Assembly (NCBI GenBank): GCA_024742415.1
Contig: JANSYN010000002.1
Coordinates: 62,001 to 126,000 of the forward strand
Direction of reading: 5' to 3'
From: Gammaproteobacteria bacterium
GTDB taxonomy: Bacteria > Pseudomonadota > Gammaproteobacteria > Pseudomonadales > Halieaceae
DNA: 64,000 nt
Below, in pieces: positions 26,846 through 34,267 of the stretch. Each line of letters starts with the position of its first letter. Position 1 is the first letter of the stretch. Made by a program: the position numbers and the translations under genes. The notes under the pieces were generated by a model that saw only the letters and a program-made list of their open reading frames with translations, was not told the DNA's origin and searched no databases.

Positions 26846-28529
26846 CGGGCAACAGAATGGCAAACTCAACCGTCACAGGCTGCAACGCACATTCCATGGC
26901 ATAAGCCCCGATAGGAATCATCACCGGGTCATTCACATCCGGGCTGCCGCCAGTGAACGCCTCGTTGCCGTCTATATCCATAAAACCCAGTATCTGGTAC
27001 TGGCCTGCGCTGAGGGTGGCAGGAATGCTATAGCTTTGCGGGCTGCCCGCTTCACTGGTGACATCGACATCGGCAAAACGGAAATCGGCCACGCTGCGGG
27101 CACCTTCATTGGGGCCGGTGATGGTGACGTCTTCGGCGCGATAGATGCTGCCGATTACCGTGCCGCGCAGCGGCCCATCAAGGTTTGCAGAGCGACGCAC
27201 GGTGCTGGAGGCGTTGAAGCGCAGCTCGAAGCTACCTTCCAGAGCGGTAGCGCTGCCCAGTTCATCACAGGTTGGGCGGGCTGCATCCCAGTCTTGGGGG
27301 ATCTCTACATTGCCCTGGTAGGCCACAAACTCCACATCCTGTAGCGCGTTAACGGGCGTTTCAACCGCGTAGGCGATGCGGAACTGGCCCTCGCTGCCCT
27401 GGGCAAGCACTTCAACAATGCCTCCACCGGCCGGATCGTCATAGTAAAAGGGGACCGACCAGGGCACCGATGAGCCGGGTAACAGTGCCTCGGCAGCATT
27501 CATGTTGTCGACCATGCGAAAGACAGTTTCTCGAAACTGCTCGCCCGCGATCACCGAAGCGGGCGCCCTGGCGATATCCAGCCTGCGACCGTCAACCGTG
27601 ACGACCTCAAAGCCGACATCCACGGTCAGGTCGTCCAGCAGCGGCGTTACCGTGAGTCGCAACCAGCGGTGTGGCAACAGCAGAAAGTCGTTAAAGTTCT
27701 GGTTGGCACCAGCAGACAGGCCGTAAGCCCGCGTGGAGAAGAAATCGAACTGATCCCTGCTCAGCGTAAAATTAACCAGCCCATAGATCGATTCAAACGG
27801 TGCGCCACTGAGGTAGGGTTGATTGATGTTTCCCGCAATCAGAGAAGTGCGCGGGGTGTTGACATCCACTTTCAACTGCAGGCCGGTAGTACGCGTGTAA
27901 TCCACGATCAGCGCCAACTGGCCACCCAGGGCAGAGCGCGAGCGATACTCCAGCGAAAACGGGCTGATGTTGCCGCCAGTATTGCGCAATTCCTGCAACG
28001 CCGCCGCGACCACATCTACAAATATCGCGCCGTAGGCATAGGAGGCGGGGCCCCTGAACAGCGTGCGCTGTGCGGGCGCAACGTCGGCGTTACTCACCAA
28101 CATGTCGACCTGCAGGATCAGTTGCTCGCTGCTGCGAGAGTCGTCGCTGCTACTGAGCGTCAGACCGGGTTGCAATGCAAAATTCGTCAGGTTCGCGCCG
28201 CTGGCAGCGTCCTGCCCCAGCAGCTGCGATAACACCGCCAGTATCTGCGCCTCTTCCATGGGCGTACCCACAGCAACGCCCACATATTCACTGGCACTGG
28301 AGGCCGGACGCAACTGCGGTAAATCACTCACCGGGGGCTCTGGCACTTCCGTCACAGGCGGCTGCGGCGGTTCATTGGCGTTGGCATCTGGCATGAGATT
28401 GACGGCACCGCCGCCGGAGTCGGAACATCCGGAAACTACCAACAGCGCTGCCAGGCACCCGGCCCTGCACACGCCATGCACCACCTCGCGCTGCCACCTC
28501 GCAACGCCTGTCTCTTTGAATGTCTTCAT
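26835..28529 (-). CDS. Hypothetical lipoprotein paired with the cytochrome
   Basis: A 564-residue protein of unknown function. A signal peptide (about 1-34) ends in LLVVSGC, a good lipobox; a Pro-rich linker follows (about 50-75). The rest is beta-rich. The C-terminal part, with SAGQYQILGFMDIDGNEAF, looks like an immunoglobulin-like or carboxypeptidase-regulatory-like fold with acidic turns, possibly calcium-binding. The ATG at 28529 is preferred; the frame is open upstream to 28658 with an Arg-rich non-protein-like stretch. It overlaps the downstream cytochrome gene by 11 bases, which suggests one complex. Three 13-base repeats lie just upstream. Confidence 0.75.
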   Translation of the reverse strand: MKTFKETGVARWQREVVHGVCRAGCLAALLVVSGCSDSGGGAVNLMPDANANEPPQPPVTEVPEPPVSDLPQLRPASSASEYVGVAVGTPMEEAQILAVLSQLLGQDAASGANLTNFALQPGLTLSSSDDSRSSEQLILQVDMLVSNADVAPAQRTLFRGPASYAYGAIFVDVVAAALQELRNTGGNISPFSLEYRSRSALGGQLALIVDYTRTTGLQLKVDVNTPRTSLIAGNINQPYLSGAPFESIYGLVNFTLSRDQFDFFSTRAYGLSAGANQNFNDFLLLPHRWLRLTVTPLLDDLTVDVGFEVVTVDGRRLDIARAPASVIAGEQFRETVFRMVDNMNAAEALLPGSSVPWSVPFYYDDPAGGGIVEVLAQGSEGQFRIAYAVETPVNALQDVEFVAYQGNVEIPQDWDAARPTCDELGSATALEGSFELRFNASSTVRRSANLDGPLRGTVIGSIYRAEDVTITGPNEGARSVADFRFADVDVTSEAGSPQSYSIPATLSAGQYQILGFMDIDGNEAFTGGSPDVNDPVMIPIGAYAMECALQPVTVEFAILLPDDF

Positions 28530-28855
28530 TATTTTTAGATCATCCTGTCGTTCTGCGCTTTCGTTCTGCGTCGTTGTTCTGCCGCGTCCGCGCCGGGCGC
28601 TCCAGGTTGTTGCCACACCATGGCTCGGCTGCGTAAACCCCGTGGCCGCGAATTGCAAAGTGTGTGGCTAGGGGCATACTTTGGGCGGCAGAACGAAAGG
28701 TGCTGGAAGCGGCGATAAATCTGGCAAAACGCAGCCGCCAACCACGCGCGCAAGGGCCCGCCGGTCCGCGCCACATACCATACTGTGCCTCGACAACAGG
28801 CCTTGCGCAAGCGGCGCCAGAACGTCGGGCCCGAAGAGCGCCCTACAGCCGGCAG
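28530..28855. other. Intergenic region with repeats, upstream of the lipoprotein gene
   Basis: 326 bases between the sulfotransferase stop and the lipoprotein start, both on the minus strand. It holds three 13-base repeats at 28549-28587 and an inverted copy at 28687-28699, listed separately. No convincing open frame is seen. Confidence 0.45.
28549..28587. repeat. Three 13-bp degenerate tandem repeats with a distal inverted copy
   Basis: GTTCTGCG/GTTCTGCG/GTTCTGCC cores start at 28550, 28563 and 28576, exactly 13 bases apart. GGCAGAACGAAAG at 28687-28699 is the reverse complement of 28558-28570 with one mismatch. The array is 20-58 bases upstream of the lipoprotein ATG, where a regulator would bind. 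Confidence 0.55.
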
Positions 28856-29899
28856 CTACAGCAGACGCGTGGCACACTGCTCATCCAGTGCACTATAGAC
28901 GACCATGCAACGCGCCAGCAGCTGCGCATCGTGCGGCTCGTTGATCGCCTCGACGCGCAGCGCAAACGCCGGCGCTGGCGCATCACCCAGGCGCAGTGCG
29001 CGGTTAAGGGACTGCCATGCGCCGTCCGTATGCTCGCACAGGGTTTCATAACCCACGGGAATCGCGCGTGTGGCGTGTGTATCCAGCAGGGAACTCAGGT
29101 GGCCATAAACACCCAGCCACTGCGCCAGCCAGTAGTCCAGCGTGTCTGGATGCAGCCCCTGCGACTGCTCCAAACCCCATGCAAACGGCCGGTGATCCAG
29201 ACCGAATTCGTGATGGACCAACCAGCGCATATACGACTGCGTAAAGGTGTCGCGCTCATGAATCTCCCGAAAGCGCCGGTGCTGGCGCAGGAGCGACAAG
29301 GCTTGTTGCTCTGGCCTGCGAAAAGGCACCAGTACCGTGGCCTTGGTAAACGTGGTCAGAATGTCCGGCAGGCGCAAGATATTGTTGTTGTTTTTGGACA
29401 AATAGCGCCCGCATTTATAGCGATGCAGAATCATTGCGATGTACGTGGCAAAACGCGACTGGGTGTCTGCATCTACGCGCATGGCGGTCAACCGGTCGGG
29501 GTGGATATAGCGATCGGCACAAAAGACGCGCCAGAAGACTTCCTCCAAGGCTTCGGGGGAATCGAAATCGACGAGCACGCCGTCGCCGTGCGCGCGCTCT
29601 GCTTCAGATTTTTGCCGCTTACCGGGCTGCGCCAGCGACGACCAGGTATTGGGCGCCAGCACGAAAGGCATGTCACGGTAGGTCAGTGAGCAGAACAGGT
29701 TGGTTTCGTACAAAGCGCGCATGAGCATGGTCGTGCCCGAACGCGCCAGGCCCGCCACAAAAACATGTTCGCCTGCACGGGCATCCGGGAGTTTCTGTGC
29801 CAGTGCGTTGCGTTCAAGGTCGAAGGTCGCCTCAGAAACCGAGGTCAAGCCCAGGGCGAGTCGATGCAGAAACCGCGACCAGACGTTGTAGTCCGTCAT
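28856..29899 (-). CDS. Sulfotransferase family protein
   Basis: A 347-residue P-loop sulfotransferase. The PAPS-binding loop FVAGLARSGTTMLMRALYE is at about 47-65. A later stretch containing ATVLVPFRRPEQQALSLLRQH fits the 3'-phosphate-binding segment. No TPR or signal peptide is seen. The gene is the last of an apparent three-gene operon with two small membrane proteins (gap of 55 bases), which hints at sulfation of a membrane-associated or secreted glycan or lipid. The acceptor is unknown. Confidence 0.85.
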   Translation of the reverse strand: MTDYNVWSRFLHRLALGLTSVSEATFDLERNALAQKLPDARAGEHVFVAGLARSGTTMLMRALYETNLFCSLTYRDMPFVLAPNTWSSLAQPGKRQKSEAERAHGDGVLVDFDSPEALEEVFWRVFCADRYIHPDRLTAMRVDADTQSRFATYIAMILHRYKCGRYLSKNNNNILRLPDILTTFTKATVLVPFRRPEQQALSLLRQHRRFREIHERDTFTQSYMRWLVHHEFGLDHRPFAWGLEQSQGLHPDTLDYWLAQWLGVYGHLSSLLDTHATRAIPVGYETLCEHTDGAWQSLNRALRLGDAPAPAFALRVEAINEPHDAQLLARCMVVYSALDEQCATRLL

Positions 29900-29954
29900 C
29901 GGTTATGCCACACAGCACGGCGTGATGCAGAATGCTGGCAGCGGCTACCGTGCA

Positions 29955-30341
29955 CTAGCGGTTGCTACCTGCACGCATCCGCCTGCGAACAAACACGTAG
30001 GCAATGGCCAGCAGGGTGGAGGCACCAATCGCAGACCAACTGGCGAGAAAGCGCATAAACTCCAGGCCGGCAATATCGGCGATAATGCCCAGCACCAGGA
30101 ACGGGGAAATCGCCAACATCACGATCAAGAACAGTTTGATAGAAAACAGAAACAGCTGCCCCGCATAGTTCGGCAGCACTTTTTCTTTCCAATGATCAGA
30201 GATCTTCGGCGAGCTGAGGGTGTGTGTGATTTTTTTTAGCAACAACTGCAGCTGCGCTACCTGAACGCCAAGCGGGAGCCTGAAGAAACCCTCAACCGCT
30301 AAAAGCGTACAGAGCACCAGCAGCGCCCAGTTGAGTGTCAT
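29955..30341 (-). CDS. Hypothetical small membrane protein
   Basis: A 128-residue protein not recognised as a named family. Hydrophobic segments lie at about 4-22, 62-88 and 98-117, and a Lys-rich stretch at about 35-58 (LLKKITHTLSSPKISDHWKEK, split around residue 45). The C-terminus RRRMRAG is basic, suggesting a cytoplasmic end. Its ATG overlaps the TGA of the upstream 82-residue gene as ATGA, so translation is coupled, and the sulfotransferase gene follows. A helper role in the same membrane process is inferred. Confidence 0.75.
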   Translation of the reverse strand: MTLNWALLVLCTLLAVEGFFRLPLGVQVAQLQLLLKKITHTLSSPKISDHWKEKVLPNYAGQLFLFSIKLFLIVMLAISPFLVLGIIADIAGLEFMRFLASWSAIGASTLLAIAYVFVRRRMRAGSNR

Positions 30342-30586
30342 CTAGCCGAGCTCTCTTCCTCTGCTTCTGCACCGGCTTCCTCTTCGGCTTCGGGCTCGCC
30401 ACGCCACTTTTTGTAGCGTCGTTTGATCGGGTAATAAAAGATCGAAAACAACGCCAGGAAGACAGACCCCACCAGTGCCACAACAACACCGATAGCCCCG
30501 GCGCCCATACCAGGGCCAATATAGCCGAATGCCGGCGCCGACAGCGCCAGCACACCAAAAAGAACGATGATTATTCTGTTAAACAT
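30338..30586 (-). CDS. Small YIGPG-motif membrane protein
   Basis: An 82-residue protein with a cleavable-looking N-terminal helix (about 1-21), the motif GYIGPGMGAGAIG, a second helix (about 30-52) leading to FYYPIKRRYKKW, and an acidic Glu/Ala-rich tail. Small proteins with a Y(I/L)GPG motif of this kind recur near sulfotransferase or phosphodiesterase genes in marine bacteria; their function is unknown to me. The ATG at 30586 is preferred over the frame opening at 30619 because AGGAG lies twelve bases before it. First gene of the sulfotransferase operon. Confidence 0.8.
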   Translation of the reverse strand: MFNRIIIVLFGVLALSAPAFGYIGPGMGAGAIGVVVALVGSVFLALFSIFYYPIKRRYKKWRGEPEAEEEAGAEAEEESSAR

Positions 30587-31130
30587 TGATTGTGTATCTC
30601 CTGTTGCATTGCCGACCACCAGGCCCCTGCACTTGATTTGCGACCCTAAACACTAGCACTTTTGGAAAATCTCACAAGGACACCGGATTATCAATAGCTG
30701 CCCGGAGGCAGATTCGTGACCTGATTAACAGCCCGACCCCGTGCAGCTGACCCTGGTTGCGCGCAGGTCAGCGGCGGCCTGGAACGCGATAAAGCGCCAT
30801 AGGAAGTCAATCAGCGCCGCTGCAAGCCACATCGCGCTGCCGTCCAGAACACCCCGAGGCCACCGAATGATACGCTAAGGTCAATGCCTATCTCGACGGG
30901 TATCTATCAAAAAGCTTTTGACGCGAAACACGCCAATAAATATTGTAGACTGCCTTGCGCCCCCCCTGACTCACGCATGAATGTGAATAACCAACACGAC
31001 CCAGATACATCAACAACGAGATGACATGGCTTGCGGTTACGTCTGCATCGGCCGAATACACACGTTGCTCGAGCTGTTCGAAAGGGTAACTCACTGATCC
31101 GACCACAAATCGCAAAAGGACAGCAAACAC
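30587..31130. other. Divergent intergenic region with promoter, DUF3127 side
   Basis: 544 bases without a convincing gene. It holds a well-spaced sigma-70 promoter at 30918-30946 pointing to the DUF3127 gene and a leader of about 178 bases. Two tiny overlapping frames (30977-31024 and 31021-31089) lie in the leader but have no ribosome sites. The remainder shows nothing recognisable. Confidence 0.5.
30918..30946 (+). promoter_or_regulatory. Candidate sigma-70 promoter with long leader for the DUF3127 gene
   Basis: TTGACG at 30918-30923 (five of six for -35) and TATTGT at 30941-30946 (four of six for -10) with a 17-base spacer. The start would fall near 30953, giving a leader of about 178 bases before the GTG at 31131. 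Confidence 0.55.
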
Positions 31131-31478
31131 GTGACCTATGACCTAACAGGCAAGATCAAACTGATACAGGACGCAAAGACCTTCGACAGTGGCTTCACCA
31201 AGCGCGAGATGGTGGTTATTGTGGACTCTGGCAAATACCCACAGGAGATCAACCTCGAGTTTGTACAGGACAAGGTCAGCCTGCTGGACGACTTGCAGGT
31301 TGGCCAGGAGGTAACTGTCAGTTTTGATATACGCGGGCGCGAGTACAACGGGCGTTACTTCAACAATCTGCAGGGATGGAAAGTGGTTGCCGCAGATTCC
31401 GCCGCCGGCCCTGCCTCTGGCTCGGCACCCGCCGGCGGTGCGGGGGCTGATTTTGACGAGGGGGATATTCCTTTTTGA
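31131..31478 (+). CDS. DUF3127 protein with SSB-like C-terminal tip
   Basis: A 115-residue protein. Residues about 1-85 match DUF3127, an OB-fold-like domain (YDLTGKIKLIQDAKTF, SFDIRGREYNGRYFNNLQGWKV). A flexible Ala/Gly/Ser-rich linker leads to the end DFDEGDIPF. That ending closely resembles the acidic tip of bacterial single-stranded DNA-binding protein (DFDDDIPF in E. coli), which recruits partner proteins. The GTG start at 31131 has AAAAGGA ten bases upstream. A role in single-stranded DNA or RNA binding is inferred. The main ssb gene is not in the window. Confidence 0.85.
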   Translation: MTYDLTGKIKLIQDAKTFDSGFTKREMVVIVDSGKYPQEINLEFVQDKVSLLDDLQVGQEVTVSFDIRGREYNGRYFNNLQGWKVVAADSAAGPASGSAPAGGAGADFDEGDIPF

Positions 31479-31533
31479 GCCCAGCGGTTGTCGCCTCACG
31501 CCCCTGCGCCGATGAGCGCGCGGAAACATTGCA

Positions 31534-31605
31534 CTGGAACATAAGCTGGAACACAGCTTGGGACACAAGATCGAGCACAGGATCGAACACATCATCGAAC
31601 GCAAA
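31534..31605 (+). repeat. Six-copy 12-bp degenerate tandem repeat
   Basis: Six 12-base units run without interruption: CTGGAACATAAG, CTGGAACACAGC, TTGGGACACAAG, ATCGAGCACAGG, ATCGAACACATC, ATCGAACGCAAA. In one + frame they read as four-residue units of the form (L/I)(E/G)(H/R)x, and differences keep residue type. That frame is closed by TGA upstream (31515-31517) and TGA near 31648, without an ATG. It lies between the DUF3127 and channel genes. Confidence 0.7.
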
Positions 31606-31657
31606 CTACAGGCAGGCAGCGCCAAGCGGCGAACCTCGGTAAGGGATTGATGCCACG

Positions 31658-32371
31658 ATGGCGAACCACCACGACACTACCCCTTTTTTGGATCGCCCGC
31701 TTCCCAGCGGCTTTATCGCCGCGCTTATTGTTTTTTCTACGCTGTGTTTTTCTCTGGAAACACTGCCTGACCTCAAGCCAGTCACGCGGAGCTTTCTGTA
31801 TTACAGCGAGATAGTCATTGTCGCCATTTTCACGGCCGAGTATGCGTATCGCATTTACAGCGCCAAAGACCGCCTGCGTTTTATCTTCAGCTTCTACGGC
31901 CTGGTCGATTTATTGGCCATACTGCCGTTTTACCTGGCACCGGCGCTGGATCTTCGCAGCCTTCGCTTGCTGCGTTTGCTGCGCGTGCTGCGCCTGCTGA
32001 AGCTGGCGCGTTATCACAAGGCCTTCAGCCGCCTGGGCGAGGCGTTCAGGCTGGCGCGTGAAGAGCTGGTGATTTTTTCGCTGGCCACGCTGATCTTTCT
32101 CTACCTTGCGGCAGTAGGTATTTACTATTTCGAAAATCCGGTACAGCCGGACGTTTATCGTTCGGTGTTTGACGCGTTGTGGTGGGCAGTAACCTCTCTT
32201 ACTACCGTGGGCTACGGCGATATGTACCCCATTACGCCGGGTGGCCGAATTTTCACCTTCGTCGTGCTGATGCTTGGACTGGGTCTGGTGGCGATGCCTG
32301 CGGGCATCATTGCATCGTCACTCAATGCCATCCGACGACGTCATGAAGACGACAGCGAAGAAAGTCAATGA
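31658..32371 (+). CDS. Voltage-gated-type potassium channel
   Basis: A 237-residue six-helix ion channel subunit. S1-S3 fall at about 18-95. S4 (about 98-120) carries regularly spaced Arg in LRLLRLLRVLRLLKLARY. The pore helix leads to the selectivity filter TVGYGD at 183-188, diagnostic of K+ channels, followed by S6 (about 198-225) and a short charged tail. It would form an inner-membrane tetramer of the Kv/KvAP-like type. ATG at 31658 has AAGGG upstream. A protein of unknown function with three N-terminal helices follows 91 bases downstream on the same strand. Confidence 0.92.
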   Translation: MANHHDTTPFLDRPLPSGFIAALIVFSTLCFSLETLPDLKPVTRSFLYYSEIVIVAIFTAEYAYRIYSAKDRLRFIFSFYGLVDLLAILPFYLAPALDLRSLRLLRLLRVLRLLKLARYHKAFSRLGEAFRLAREELVIFSLATLIFLYLAAVGIYYFENPVQPDVYRSVFDALWWAVTSLTTVGYGDMYPITPGGRIFTFVVLMLGLGLVAMPAGIIASSLNAIRRRHEDDSEESQ

Positions 32372-32462
32372 TTCAGAGTCGCACATTACTACCTGCATCC
32401 GGCGCGCTGCGTGCGGTGTTGCACAAGGCGGTTGCGCCTTGACCAACCGATAGGGACATCAC

Positions 32463-34088
32463 ATGCAGTTCATCAAAACACTCACCGACGCCGAAGCCTA
32501 CCAAAGCCTGCGCAAAACCAGCCTGACGGTGGGCGGCTCCTTGTGCACCGTGGGCGGCTTTATCGCTGACGTGCTGCAACCTGTCGCGCCTTTTGCCAAC
32601 TACCTGTTTCTGTTGTCGTTGGCCTGCCTGGCTGTTATTGGCGTGCTCTTTGTTCGCGGCAACAAGAACCTGCTGGGCGCACTGGCTATCTCAGCGCTTG
32701 CCTGTGGCGTCTTCGGTTTAATTAGCCTGGTGCAAACGGGAGATACAGCCCAGGACAACGGCATCATTGCCAGTACCGTTCCCGCCGTGGCAAGCCTGCA
32801 GGAGAGCCTGGGCATCATCGACCGAAAACTCGACGCTCTCAAAGACGACACCGAATCCATCAAGGCCAGTACAGCACGTCTGGAGCAAACTACCGAATCC
32901 ATGATGGCATCCCTGCAAGCCATGCGGGATGACATCGGCCGTGGCGGCCTGATCGCCAACCCACAAAGTCCCGAGGCGCACTACCACAACGCGCGCGTAC
33001 ACGAACTGGGCGGCAACTACTCGGCAGCGCGCCGCTCTTATCTTGCGTACTTTCGCAGTGACTTGCCGATACTGGACCCTCACTTGCGCTTTATCGAATT
33101 TCTCAAGGTACAGGAGGGCACTGCTGGTGCACGCGAGACTTACAATGCAGTCACAGCCGGCAGTGACGGTGCCATGCCAACCTATGCGCGCCTGCTATTG
33201 CGGCCACCGGCACAGCGCATTGCCGGGTTGCGTCAATACCTGCAGGACAACCCCGACTTCGCTCCGGCAGCCTACCACCTGAGCCTGGAGTATTCCGAGT
33301 TGCGACTGGGCAGCCAGACACTGGCAGACCAGCGACAGGAACTGGCTTACCTGCAAGCATTTCAAAGCATAGACGCGGCCGGCGGACTGTTGCGCTACAT
33401 GGTAGATCAGCAACTGGTTGCCCAGTGGCGTGCCGACGCCGAGGCGCGGCTACTGGCCCTGAGCGCTAGCGACGGGGCCCTGCAAAACCCGGTGACTCTG
33501 AGCTGGATGCCGCACAATACGGGTTGGAACGGCAGTTTGCAGATCGGCGAGCCCGTCCAGGACATCCAGTGGAACATTAAGGGCCAGTCGCGGCCCACCA
33601 GCACCGGCAGTAGCGGCTATACCGATCCCGCCACAGGCCAGCCTGCAGCGCGCATGTTCTTTTCCCTTCCGAAAAATCAGCAACAGGCGGTGATAGAAAT
33701 TCGCTACACCGACCGGTCCGGCAACCAGCAGGGGCCCTTTGAGTTCACCTTTGAGCCACAACGGCAAAGTGAGGACGCCGGGCGACGCACCCTCGAAATG
33801 ACGCCAACCGCATGGCTGGCCTTTCGCGATTACGACGGCAACACACTGCTCTATTTTACCCACCTCATGACTTATCGCGGCGCCATCGAGAGCATTCGGT
33901 ATGGCCTGGACCGCGACACGCCGGACCAATCCTTCCGCTTTCCACCGTGGAACAAGCCCGGCATTGCGCCGCTCGATGGCAGCACCCCGATGTTTATCAA
34001 GGTGGGACGCAGCACCCGCTATGCCACAGTGCAGTTAACCTACAGGAACGGTGAAAAATCACCCATCGTGCGCATCGATCGCGGTTAG
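32463..34088 (+). CDS. Unrecognised membrane protein with coiled coil and TPR-like region
   Basis: A 541-residue protein I do not recognise. Hydrophobic segments at about 22-40, 44-65 and 70-90 anchor it in the membrane. A heptad-like stretch at about 108-155 (IIDRKLDALKDDTESIKAS) predicts coiled coil. Residues about 165-345 look helical and TPR-like (AHYHNARVHELGGNYSAARR). Residues about 350-541 are beta-rich with many Trp and Tyr and could be one or two beta-sandwich domains. ATG at 32463 follows AGGGA by five bases. It lies directly downstream of the K+ channel gene; an accessory or sensor role is speculation. Confidence 0.8.
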   Translation: MQFIKTLTDAEAYQSLRKTSLTVGGSLCTVGGFIADVLQPVAPFANYLFLLSLACLAVIGVLFVRGNKNLLGALAISALACGVFGLISLVQTGDTAQDNGIIASTVPAVASLQESLGIIDRKLDALKDDTESIKASTARLEQTTESMMASLQAMRDDIGRGGLIANPQSPEAHYHNARVHELGGNYSAARRSYLAYFRSDLPILDPHLRFIEFLKVQEGTAGARETYNAVTAGSDGAMPTYARLLLRPPAQRIAGLRQYLQDNPDFAPAAYHLSLEYSELRLGSQTLADQRQELAYLQAFQSIDAAGGLLRYMVDQQLVAQWRADAEARLLALSASDGALQNPVTLSWMPHNTGWNGSLQIGEPVQDIQWNIKGQSRPTSTGSSGYTDPATGQPAARMFFSLPKNQQQAVIEIRYTDRSGNQQGPFEFTFEPQRQSEDAGRRTLEMTPTAWLAFRDYDGNTLLYFTHLMTYRGAIESIRYGLDRDTPDQSFRFPPWNKPGIAPLDGSTPMFIKVGRSTRYATVQLTYRNGEKSPIVRIDRG

Positions 34089-34267
34089 TGCGCAGCAAAA
34101 TGATGCGGATTATTCCTGGGACTATTTCAATCAAGTTTCTTATCCGTTGCCAACCTGAATACCCAAGCCTGTCCTGAGCGCGCCTGTTTCGCCAACGCTC
34201 TACCGGCATTAGCTAGTTACAAGAATAGTTGGAGTTCAACAGCAGTACCTTTGAAAGGGCGATGAAT

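Noticed and set aside
30977-31089. Two tiny overlapping frames (15 and 22 codons, ATGA overlap) in the leader of the DUF3127 gene, possibly leader peptides
   Set aside because: Neither has a ribosome site and the codon content shows no attenuator-like run of one amino acid; an ATGA overlap is easily met by chance.
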